This document shows positions 26,405-33,035 of a stretch of DNA of 60,163 nt, one piece after another. The translations under genes and the position numbers were made by a program. The stretch's first letter is position 1. Each line of letters starts with the position of its first letter. The notes under the pieces are model-generated. The model was given only the letters and a program-made list of their open reading frames with translations, was not told where the DNA came from and searched no databases. This DNA comes from Chitinophagaceae bacterium (lineage in GTDB: Bacteria > Bacteroidota > Bacteroidia > Chitinophagales > Chitinophagaceae): assembly GCA_023229465.1 (NCBI GenBank), contig JALNZE010000020.1, positions 1-60,163 on the forward strand. The letters are read 5' to 3'.

Positions 26405-27535
26405 TTAACGGATCATCTTAATAATTTCCTGCGCCGCTTTTGCGGAAGCATGCCCGCCGGCTGCCAATAATTTTTTCAGGTCAGCATACTCTTTTTCCAA
26501 TTGTTTTTTTCTCGTTTCATCTGTCAGCAACAGCTTTAATTCTTTTACCAGGTTCGCGGTGGTGAGTTCATCCTGTATCAATTCTTTCACCACTTCTTTA
26601 TCCATGATCAGGTTAACGAGAGAGATGTATTTTATTTTGATCAGTCGTTTGGCAATCTGGTAACTGATGGGGCTTCCTTTGTAACAGACAATTTCAGGAA
26701 TACCAAAGAGGGCCGTTTCTAAAGTTGCTGTTCCGCTGGTAACCAGCGCTGCTTTGGCTTTCAGCAGCAGGTCGTAGGTTTTATTTTGTACAGACGATAC
26801 ATTTTGATAAGGCTCCATGAATGGTTGATAAAAATCATTCTCTAAGCCCGGCGCCTGTGCCACCACAAACTGGTAATCCGGAAAAGATTTGGCCACTTCC
26901 AGCATAATAGGAAGTTTTTTAGCGATCTCCTGTTTTCGGCTGCCGGGAAGAAGGGCGATGAGTGGGGAGCCTGGAGTTGTTCCCCATCTCACGACTCCAG
27001 ACTCCAAACTCTTAACTCCTAACTGCTTCTTTTCAATCTCCTCCACCAACGGATGCCCCACATATTCCACGTCCCAGTTCCACTTATTTTTATAGTAATC
27101 TTTTTCAAAAGGAATGATGCAGAGCATTTTGTCGATGAACCGTTTCATTTTTTTAACCCTGTTTTCTTTCCAGGCCCATACCTGCGGGGAGATATAATAA
27201 ACGATTTTAAATCCCTGTTTCTTACCCCATTCAGCAATGCGTAAATTAAAACCGGGGTAATCAATCAGTACCAAAATATCCGGCTGAAAGGTTAGGATAT
27301 CCTGTTTGCAGAAACCAATATTGCGTAGAATAACGGGCAGATTCATAATGACTTCCGAAAAGCCCATGAAGGCGAGGTCGCGGTAATGTTTTACCAGGGT
27401 AGCTCCGGCCTCCTGCATCAGGTCGCCACCCCAGCAACGGATAGACGCCTGGAGGTCTTGCAGGTGTAACTGCCTTACCAGGTTACTGCCATGCAGGTCG
27501 CCACTGGCTTCTCCGGAAATGATATAGTATTTCAT
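26405..27535 (-). CDS. lpxB: Lipid-A-disaccharide synthase LpxB, with a repeat-encoded insertion
   Basis: Joins UDP-diacylglucosamine and lipid X to the lipid A disaccharide (GT19 family). It has 376 residues. Conserved parts: YYIISGEASGDLHGSNLV (4-21), LIDYPGFNLRIA, YYISPQVWAWKENRVKKMKRFID, VEYVGHPL, IALLPGSRKQEI (about 193-204), TSGTATLETALFGIPEIVCYKG. Between VEEIE and PLIALLPGS it carries about 22 residues (near 168-190) that are encoded by four ACTCCTA-like heptamers and flanking bases. This insertion keeps the frame. It lies in a loop before the C-terminal nucleotide-binding domain, so activity is probably kept. It is normally close to surE, but here a blaI-blaR1 pair lies between. Confidence 0.92.
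   Translation of the reverse strand: MKYYIISGEASGDLHGSNLVRQLHLQDLQASIRCWGGDLMQEAGATLVKHYRDLAFMGFSEVIMNLPVILRNIGFCKQDILTFQPDILVLIDYPGFNLRIAEWGKKQGFKIVYYISPQVWAWKENRVKKMKRFIDKMLCIIPFEKDYYKNKWNWDVEYVGHPLVEEIEKKQLGVKSLESGVVRWGTTPGSPLIALLPGSRKQEIAKKLPIMLEVAKSFPDYQFVVAQAPGLENDFYQPFMEPYQNVSSVQNKTYDLLLKAKAALVTSGTATLETALFGIPEIVCYKGSPISYQIAKRLIKIKYISLVNLIMDKEVVKELIQDELTTANLVKELKLLLTDETRKKQLEKEYADLKKLLAAGGHASAKAAQEIIKMIR
26994..27021. repeat. Four ACTCCTA-type heptamers inside lpxB
   Basis: ACTCCAG, ACTCCAA, ACTCTTA, ACTCCTA in tandem (26994-27021). ACTCCAG (26994-27000) also forms a perfect 7 bp inverted repeat with CTGGAGT at 26971-26977. In the lpxB frame the canonical unit would give TAG at 27007-27005; the unit there is ACTCCAA, which gives TTG. 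Confidence 0.8.
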
Positions 27536-27621
27536 GCCCCTGGATGGGAATTAGATGAAGCCGCAAAATACAACATGGTTTCCGCTTTCAGATGGGTGGG
27601 TTTTCAAACTGTTTTTCTTTT

Positions 27622-27666
27622 AACTAAAAAAATAGTTTGTAAACTAAATAATTAGTTTTAAGTTTG
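27622..27666 (+). promoter_or_regulatory. blaI promoter with overlapping AACTA/TAGTT operators
   Basis: TTTG (27636-27639), 19 bp, TAAGTTTG (27659-27666) is a perfect Bacteroidota promoter, with initiation expected near 27673. Four alternating half-sites cover it: AACTA (27622-27626), TAGTTT (27633-27638), AAACTA (27641-27646) and TAGTTT (27653-27658). These form the symmetric pairs TAGTTT-GT-AAACTA and AAACTA-N6-TAGTTT. The first overlaps the -33 element and the second fills the spacer, as expected for autorepression by BlaI. Confidence 0.7.
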
Positions 27667-27687
27667 GTTTATTAAATCATTTCCCCA

Positions 27688-28050
27688 ATGAAACCATTAA
27701 CCAAAGCGGAAGAGCAGATCATGCAAAGCATCTGGAAACTGGAAGAGGCATTCCTGAAAGACATCATTGAAGCGCAGCCGGCGCCCAGGCCACATTCCAA
27801 TACCATTGCCACCATTGTAAAAATACTGGTGGATAAAGGATTTGTAGGGGTTACACCTATCGGCAGGGTGCATCAGTATTATCCCCTGGTATCTAAAGAA
27901 ACCTATTCGTCCGGTACCATCCGCAACCTGGTGGAAGGTTATTTTGAGGGCTCTTTCAGTGAGGCTGTTTCGTTTATGGTGAAACAGAAAGACATCAGCG
28001 TAAAGGAACTGGAATTGCTTTTACAACAGATCAAACAAACTAAAAAATAA
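27688..28050 (+). CDS. blaI: BlaI/MecI-family transcriptional repressor
   Basis: A 120-residue winged-helix repressor: LTKAEEQIMQSIWKLEEAFLKDI, the recognition helix region HSNTIATIVKILVDKGFVGVTPIGRVHQYYPLVSKE, and the dimerisation tail SFMVKQKDISVKELELLLQQIKQ. Known relatives keep beta-lactamase or mecA genes off until a BlaR1-type sensor inactivates them by proteolysis. The next gene, 4 bp downstream, encodes such a BlaR1-like protein, so the pair is one operon. No beta-lactamase gene is adjacent. The promoter carries paired half-sites consistent with autorepression, and a similar site array precedes the S24 regulator at 32207. Confidence 0.93.
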   Translation: MKPLTKAEEQIMQSIWKLEEAFLKDIIEAQPAPRPHSNTIATIVKILVDKGFVGVTPIGRVHQYYPLVSKETYSSGTIRNLVEGYFEGSFSEAVSFMVKQKDISVKELELLLQQIKQTKK

Positions 28051-28054
28051 TGCC

Positions 28055-30856
28055 ATGCTAACAACCGCCTATTACTTTTTGCAGGTAATACTCTGTAGTG
28101 GTTTGATGATGGGGTATTACTGGCTGGTATTGCGTAACAAACGCTTTCACCAGTACAACCGTTTTTATTTGCTGGCCATTGCGCTTCTTTCCTGGGTGGT
28201 TCCGTTGGTTAAGATTAAATGGGGCCGCCAGATGATGAGCAGTGATCCGAGGATGATGCGGTTTTTGTCTGTGGTGGCAGATAATAATTCGCAGATAGAG
28301 GAAAACCTTACCCGGAAAGGGTTTCAATGGAGTTGGGATGCGGCAGCCGGTTTCATGTATGTAACAATAGCCGGTATTTTATTGCTGGGGATGCTTCGCG
28401 CTTTTTTCAGGTTATATCAATTATTAAAAACCAATTCATGCAAATCTGTGGGAGAAGTGTATCTCATTATTACACGGGCCAAAGGAACGCCCTTTTCCTT
28501 TTTCCGTTATATCTTCTGGAATGAGGAAATCGATATCCGCAGCGAAGCCGGTAAACAAATTCTGCAACATGAACTGACGCATGTGCGGCAAAAACATTCT
28601 TTTGATAAAATATTCATACAGGTGGTATTGATTGCCGGCTGGTTCAATCCGTTTTTTTGGTTGATAAGAAAAGAAATGGATATGATCCACGAATTCATCG
28701 CCGACCGTAAAGCGGTAAATGAGGGAGATACGGCTTCTTTGGCACAAATGCTGCTCACCGCCGCTTACCCGCAACAACAATTTGCTTTAAGTAACCCTTT
28801 CTTTTTCTCACCCATTAAAAGGCGATTGAAAATGTTAACCAATCATACAAACCCGCGCTTCAGTTATATCAGGCGATTAATTGTATTGCCTTTACTGGCC
28901 ATCGTGGTTGTTTTATTTGCCTTCCGGAATAAAGAAGAAAGAAAACAGGGTACCCTATCTGTGGCAACGGTAGTAGAGAATGTAGTAGATGCCATTTCTG
29001 CGACCGGATCGGAAACAACTAAATCCAATATATCCGTATTCGATCATGCCATGCTTGACAGACCCTATACAGTGGTCATTGATGCGGGCCATGGCGGAAC
29101 GGACAAAGGGGTAACCGGGGCAGACGGAACTTCGGAAGCACAGATCACCCTGCAATTGGCCAAACAGATCAAAGAACTCAATGCAAATGAGAACATCCGT
29201 ATTGTTTTAACAAGAGATGCCGATATATTTCAAACCGTTGTACAGAAAGCTGAACTGGCTAATCAATCAAACCCTGATCTCTTCATTTCATTGCATTGTA
29301 ATGATATGGGATTGGCTCAGGGTAGCACTACCGGTATTGAAATGTTCATTGCTTCAAAAAATAAAACTACCTATTATGAAGCCAGCCAGGTATTAGCAGG
29401 GCAACTAACGGCTTCTCTCCAAAACCTTAATGAAAAGATGATCGGTACCAAATCGAGGGAAAAAGGAATTTGGGTATTACAGAACGTTCAGAGTCCGGCA
29501 GTATTAATTGAAGCGGGTTTTATCAGTAATACCAATGACTTACAGAAACTGAAAACGCAAGCTTATCAGCAGCAAATGGCCAATGCTATTTTGCAGGGGA
29601 TCAATCATTTTTTGAGTAAGCCCGTTCAAACACAACTGAATATGAATAGCCTGGGCCTGGATACGGTGGTGATCAAACAGAAAGGCCAAGAGGAGGAAGT
29701 GAAAGTGAATATCTTGTCGCAATCCCCCGCGCTCTTGAAAGCATTGATCATACTGGATGGCAAAAAAGTAGACAACAAAATACTGGAACTACTTGATCCA
29801 AAACAAATCGCAACAGTTGATGTACTCAAGGGGGAATCCGGGATGGCTTTGTATGGGGAGGAAGGGAAGAATGGGGTAGTAGTCATTAGAACAAGTATCC
29901 AAAATTCCTTTCCGGTATCAGTAACAAATGTAAAAAGACAAATCAGTCAAGCGGATACAACTCCCGCAATAACATCTGCCACAGTCATTGGGTATGACGC
30001 TAAAGAGAATGCCGGGGTGAAAAATTTTTTAAAAAGAAATCCTTCTGTAAAAAATGTTTATTGGTGGGCGCATACTTCTTTAAAGATGCAGGTTGAACTA
30101 AAGAATGGTTCTGAAGAAACCTATGATCTGTCAAAACCCGCGAGCAAAAAAAAGGCGGAAGTGAAATACGGTAAATTACCTGTTGCGCCACCACTACCGC
30201 CAGTAAAAAATTCTGATATAGTTATTCAAGATATTAAACTGGAGAAAGGGAACGCAAAGGAATTAACTTTTACGTTAACCCCTAATACAACTACTGCTAA
30301 AACAGTTAAAGTTCCCGGAGTTAAAATAGGTGATCAAATATTAATAACTGCCCTTAATAGTGTTCGTAATTTTTCAATTTTTAGCGCTTGGGTTGTAAAA
30401 GATAATTTGGTAAAGATTCGTTTTATAAATTTTACGCATAAACCAATAATAATTTCCGGGAATGACTATAAAATTGTTGTAATAAAGGCCGGAAATAAAA
30501 TTGAAGGTTCCGAAGTGATAAAATTTGATCATGTGTTTACTGAGGTACAAATTCTTGCAGAATTTCCCGGTGGTATACCCACCTGGACAAAATACCTGGA
30601 ACGTAATCTGAACAAAGACATCGTTAAGAACAATGGCGGCCCTCCCGGCAAGTACACGGTAGTAGTTTCCTTTGTGATTAGTAAAACTGGAACTATCAGT
30701 GAGGTAACGGCAGAGAATGATCCGGGTTATGGAACAAAGGATGAGGCGATTAGATTAATTATCAAAGGACCAAAATGGAAACCGGCCTTGCAGAATGGGA
30801 AAGCTGTTGTTTATAAGCACAGGCAATCCATCACTTTCTTTGTTCCGGAATCTTAG
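28055..30856 (+). CDS. BlaR1-like M56 metallopeptidase fused to an N-acetylmuramoyl-L-alanine amidase and a TonB C-terminal domain
   Basis: A 933-residue multidomain membrane protein. Residues 1-290: transmembrane helices at about 5-26, 36-52, 98-120, 186-203 and 273-290, with the M56 zinc motif HELTH (172-176) and the Glu213 region (IHEFIADRKA). Residues 335-525: a complete Amidase_3 domain with ligands or catalytic residues His346 (DAGHGG), Glu361, His414 (SLHCND) and Glu486 (LIEAGF). Residues about 560-615: a plug-like segment (KGESGMALYGEEGKNGVVVI). About 720-812: a beta-rich domain that faintly resembles phage structural domains. About 825-933: a TonB C-terminal domain. The amidase follows the last helix and should be periplasmic, in the position of the penicillin sensor of BlaR1. 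It could sense or cut peptidoglycan and relay damage to BlaI. The 3' end overlaps the convergent gene by 4 bp. Confidence 0.85.
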   Translation: MLTTAYYFLQVILCSGLMMGYYWLVLRNKRFHQYNRFYLLAIALLSWVVPLVKIKWGRQMMSSDPRMMRFLSVVADNNSQIEENLTRKGFQWSWDAAAGFMYVTIAGILLLGMLRAFFRLYQLLKTNSCKSVGEVYLIITRAKGTPFSFFRYIFWNEEIDIRSEAGKQILQHELTHVRQKHSFDKIFIQVVLIAGWFNPFFWLIRKEMDMIHEFIADRKAVNEGDTASLAQMLLTAAYPQQQFALSNPFFFSPIKRRLKMLTNHTNPRFSYIRRLIVLPLLAIVVVLFAFRNKEERKQGTLSVATVVENVVDAISATGSETTKSNISVFDHAMLDRPYTVVIDAGHGGTDKGVTGADGTSEAQITLQLAKQIKELNANENIRIVLTRDADIFQTVVQKAELANQSNPDLFISLHCNDMGLAQGSTTGIEMFIASKNKTTYYEASQVLAGQLTASLQNLNEKMIGTKSREKGIWVLQNVQSPAVLIEAGFISNTNDLQKLKTQAYQQQMANAILQGINHFLSKPVQTQLNMNSLGLDTVVIKQKGQEEEVKVNILSQSPALLKALIILDGKKVDNKILELLDPKQIATVDVLKGESGMALYGEEGKNGVVVIRTSIQNSFPVSVTNVKRQISQADTTPAITSATVIGYDAKENAGVKNFLKRNPSVKNVYWWAHTSLKMQVELKNGSEETYDLSKPASKKKAEVKYGKLPVAPPLPPVKNSDIVIQDIKLEKGNAKELTFTLTPNTTTAKTVKVPGVKIGDQILITALNSVRNFSIFSAWVVKDNLVKIRFINFTHKPIIISGNDYKIVVIKAGNKIEGSEVIKFDHVFTEVQILAEFPGGIPTWTKYLERNLNKDIVKNNGGPPGKYTVVVSFVISKTGTISEVTAENDPGYGTKDEAIRLIIKGPKWKPALQNGKAVVYKHRQSITFFVPES

Positions 30857-31146
30857 ACAAACCATTTAAAGGCAAGTGCTATAATTGCATAAATACAGGT
30901 TGCGATAAAAATACCGGTAGCTGTCTTGTCTTTATGCTTGTTTATATAAAGTGTAAACACCACTGCATTAGAAAATAAACAGATACTGATGATGCCGGAG
31001 ATCAATGATTTCTGCATGATCAATACCTCGAAAAATTCTTTTACCGTAAACAAACGAAACTTTACCAGGTAATAGGCGGCAAAACCCAGTACGGGCGCCA
31101 GAAAGCCCAATACCAAACCAAAAATGAGGTTGTCTTTTTGCAGCAT
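30853..31146 (-). CDS. Small membrane protein encoded with surE
   Basis: A 97-residue protein with three hydrophobic segments (about 8-27, 45-66 and 76-95). Its ATG overlaps the surE stop codon by one base (TGATG arrangement), so it is translationally coupled to surE. Its stop codon overlaps the convergent M56-amidase gene by 4 bp (30853-30856). I do not recognise a named family. Small membrane proteins between surE and lpxB are something I recall in related genomes, which suggests a role near the cell envelope, but nothing in the sequence shows a reaction. Confidence 0.7.
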   Translation of the reverse strand: MLQKDNLIFGLVLGFLAPVLGFAAYYLVKFRLFTVKEFFEVLIMQKSLISGIISICLFSNAVVFTLYINKHKDKTATGIFIATCIYAIIALAFKWFV

Positions 31147-31940
31147 CAGAATGTCCAGTTGGTTTCTAATTTCTTTTTCAGTTCATAATTGGTGAGGTCG
31201 AACTGAACGGGTACCACGCTTACATAATTATTCTTCAGCGCCCATACATCGGTATCTTTTCCTTTGTCAAAATTTACGAACTCGCCGGTGAGCCAGTAGT
31301 AACGCCTGCCATGCGGATCTTTTCGCTCATCAAACTCTTCTTCGTATTTGGCATAAGCCTGGCTGCATATCTTAATACCCTTAATTAATTTCTCATCGCC
31401 TTTAGGGATATTCACGTTCAGGCAAAGATGTTTCTCTTCCTGTTTACTTTTCAGCACATGCTCAACCAATACTCTGGCAAATTTCGTAGCGGCTGTAAAA
31501 TCGGCATCAATGCTCAGGTCCAGCAAACTAAAACCAATACTGGGTATGCCCTCAATCGAGGCCTCCAATGCCGCCGACATGGTACCTGAATAGATCACAT
31601 TAATCGAATGATTGGCGCCATGGTTAATACCACTCAGGCAGATATCCGGCTTACGGTGAATTACTTTATCAACCGCCAGTTTTACACAATCTACTGGTGT
31701 GCCGCTGCAGCTATAGGCTTCTATGCCTTCAAATACATTTACTTTCTGCATGCGTAACGGGTGGCCAATGGTAATGGCATGCCCCATACCGCTTTGTGGT
31801 TTATCGGGGGCTACTACCACCACTTTACCCAATCCTTTTACCGCTTCTACCAGTGCACGAATACCGGGTGCGGTTACGCCATCATCATTGGTTATAAGAA
31901 TAATTGGCACCCTCTTCTTTTTTGTCTTTGCTTTTGCCAT
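31146..31940 (-). CDS. surE: 5'/3'-nucleotidase SurE
   Basis: A metal-dependent phosphatase of nucleoside monophosphates and short polyphosphates, 264 residues. The metal-binding and catalytic motifs are intact: ILITNDDGVTAPGIRALVEAV near the N-terminus (Asp-Asp), VVAPDKPQSGMGHAITIG, YSCSGTPVDCVKLAVDK, DICLSGINHGANHSINVIYSGTMSAALEA (Asn), and LNVNIP. The lysine-rich N-terminus MAKAKTKKKR is slightly extended. It is the first gene of a minus-strand unit with the 97-residue membrane protein. lpxB, the usual next neighbour, is separated by the plus-strand blaI operon. Confidence 0.94.
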   Translation of the reverse strand: MAKAKTKKKRVPIILITNDDGVTAPGIRALVEAVKGLGKVVVVAPDKPQSGMGHAITIGHPLRMQKVNVFEGIEAYSCSGTPVDCVKLAVDKVIHRKPDICLSGINHGANHSINVIYSGTMSAALEASIEGIPSIGFSLLDLSIDADFTAATKFARVLVEHVLKSKQEEKHLCLNVNIPKGDEKLIKGIKICSQAYAKYEEEFDERKDPHGRRYYWLTGEFVNFDKGKDTDVWALKNNYVSVVPVQFDLTNYELKKKLETNWTF

Positions 31941-32033
31941 AACTGCAAGATACGATTAAGATATTTTGCAGGTGTTAAACCTATTTAAAATCGTAAAAAC
32001 CACTGTGCCCTTCTCTTTTGTTTTGCCGCATTC

Positions 32034-32075
32034 TTCCTCTTTTACCCCGCTCTTCAGAGCAGGGTAAAAGAGGAA
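32034..32075. repeat. Long hairpin upstream of surE and the S24 gene
   Basis: The bases at 32034-32047 are perfectly complementary to 32062-32075 (14 bp), and an inner GCTCT/AGAGC stem extends the hairpin with one C-A mismatch. A weak T-rich run (CCTTTTT) follows only after some bases, so it is not a standard terminator. It lies in the divergent intergenic region. Confidence 0.65.
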
Positions 32076-32157
32076 TTTCCTTCCTTTTTCCGGGGGAAAC
32101 TCTTAGTTCCCTGAAGAGTATTAACCAAAAAGAATAGGGGGCATATAAAAAATATTT

Positions 32158-32205
32158 TTTGATTTAACTAAAAATATTAGTAATTTGCTAACTAAATCAG
32201 TTAGC
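32158..32205 (+). promoter_or_regulatory. Promoter and operators of the S24-family regulator
   Basis: TTTG (32158-32161), 19 bp, then TAATTTG (32181-32187), one base short of the consensus -7 element. ACTAA-N5-TTAGT (32167-32181) fills the spacer, and a 7 bp perfect palindrome GCTAACT-N5-AGTTAGC (32187-32205) covers the expected start of transcription just before the ATG. The array of AACTA/TAGTT half-sites closely resembles the one at the blaI promoter. Confidence 0.6.
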
Positions 32206-32206
32206 T

Positions 32207-32959
32207 ATGTCAAACGCCGGAAAAAATTTACGCTACCTGCGCAAGCTGCGTGGCTGGACACAGGAAGAATTTGCCAATAAACTCAAGATCAAAAGATCCC
32301 TGGTGGGGGCCTATGAAGAGGAGCGTGCAGAGCCCCGGCTGGAAGTGATGGAACTGATCTGCAATATTTTTAAATTAAGCCTGGAGGATTTTTTATTCAA
32401 GGACCTGTCTGCCCCCAAAGCCATTAGTTATCTTGAAAAAAGGCGCCAGATGAAAATGGTATCCGAAGTAGCTGAAGTACGTTTTGTGCCCGTAAAAGCC
32501 GCCGCCGGTTACCTGGCAGGCTATGGTGATCCGGAGTTTGTGGATGAACTGAATACGTTCACATTGCCCATGCTTGGTCCCGGGCAATACCGTGCTTTTG
32601 AAATCATTGGGGATAGTATGTTACCCACACCCAGCGGGAGCGTGATTGTTGGTGAAAAAGTGGAAGACCTGGATGATGTTAAGAACAGCAATACGTATGT
32701 GGTGCTGTCTAAAAATGAAGGGGTAGTGTATAAGCGGCTTATGAAAAATAACCGTCTAAAAAATAAGATCACGCTCATTAGTGATAATCCTCAATATGAA
32801 CCTTATCACGTGAGTGCGGAAGATGTATTGGAAGTCTGGAAAGCGGTCTACATCATGCAAAAAGCCAATACCGGCCCTCGTTGGGATGTAAACCAACTGG
32901 CAGGTATGGTTAATAATCTGCAGGAGCAGGTGAGTAGTTTGAAGAAGAAAATGAATTAA
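32207..32959 (+). CDS. XRE-S24 (LexA-like, self-cleaving) transcriptional repressor
   Basis: A 250-residue regulator. N-terminal XRE helix-turn-helix (NLRYLRKLRGWTQEEFANKLKIKRSLVGAYEEERAEP, 7-43), a linker, then an S24 peptidase domain. Ser137 in GDSMLP and Lys176 in VVYKRL form the expected dyad, and the candidate cleavage site is Ala100-Gly101 (KAAAGYLAG). The C-terminus is a short coiled coil (VNNLQEQVSSLKKKMN). The protein should dissociate from DNA after damage-induced self-cleavage, like LexA or phage CI. No phage genes or error-prone polymerase genes are adjacent, so its regulon is unknown. Palindromes at its own promoter suggest autoregulation. Confidence 0.88.
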   Translation: MSNAGKNLRYLRKLRGWTQEEFANKLKIKRSLVGAYEEERAEPRLEVMELICNIFKLSLEDFLFKDLSAPKAISYLEKRRQMKMVSEVAEVRFVPVKAAAGYLAGYGDPEFVDELNTFTLPMLGPGQYRAFEIIGDSMLPTPSGSVIVGEKVEDLDDVKNSNTYVVLSKNEGVVYKRLMKNNRLKNKITLISDNPQYEPYHVSAEDVLEVWKAVYIMQKANTGPRWDVNQLAGMVNNLQEQVSSLKKKMN

Positions 32960-33011
32960 AGACTTATTACGCCGTTTGTATATTTTTTGGTGATCACCCG
33001 CCTCATTCTGT

Positions 33012-33019
33012 TATTTTTG
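33012..33019 (+). promoter_or_regulatory. -7 promoter element of the DUF5916 gene
   Basis: TATTTTTG fits TAnnTTTG, 16 bp before the ATG. A TTTG at 32986-32989 is spaced 22 bp instead of 19, so the -33 element is weak. Confidence 0.4.
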
Positions 33020-33035
33020 CGGCACTATCAAAAGA

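Noticed and set aside
32034..32075. Bidirectional terminator
   Set aside because: The stem is long but neither side is followed directly by a T run, and it lies upstream of both divergent genes.
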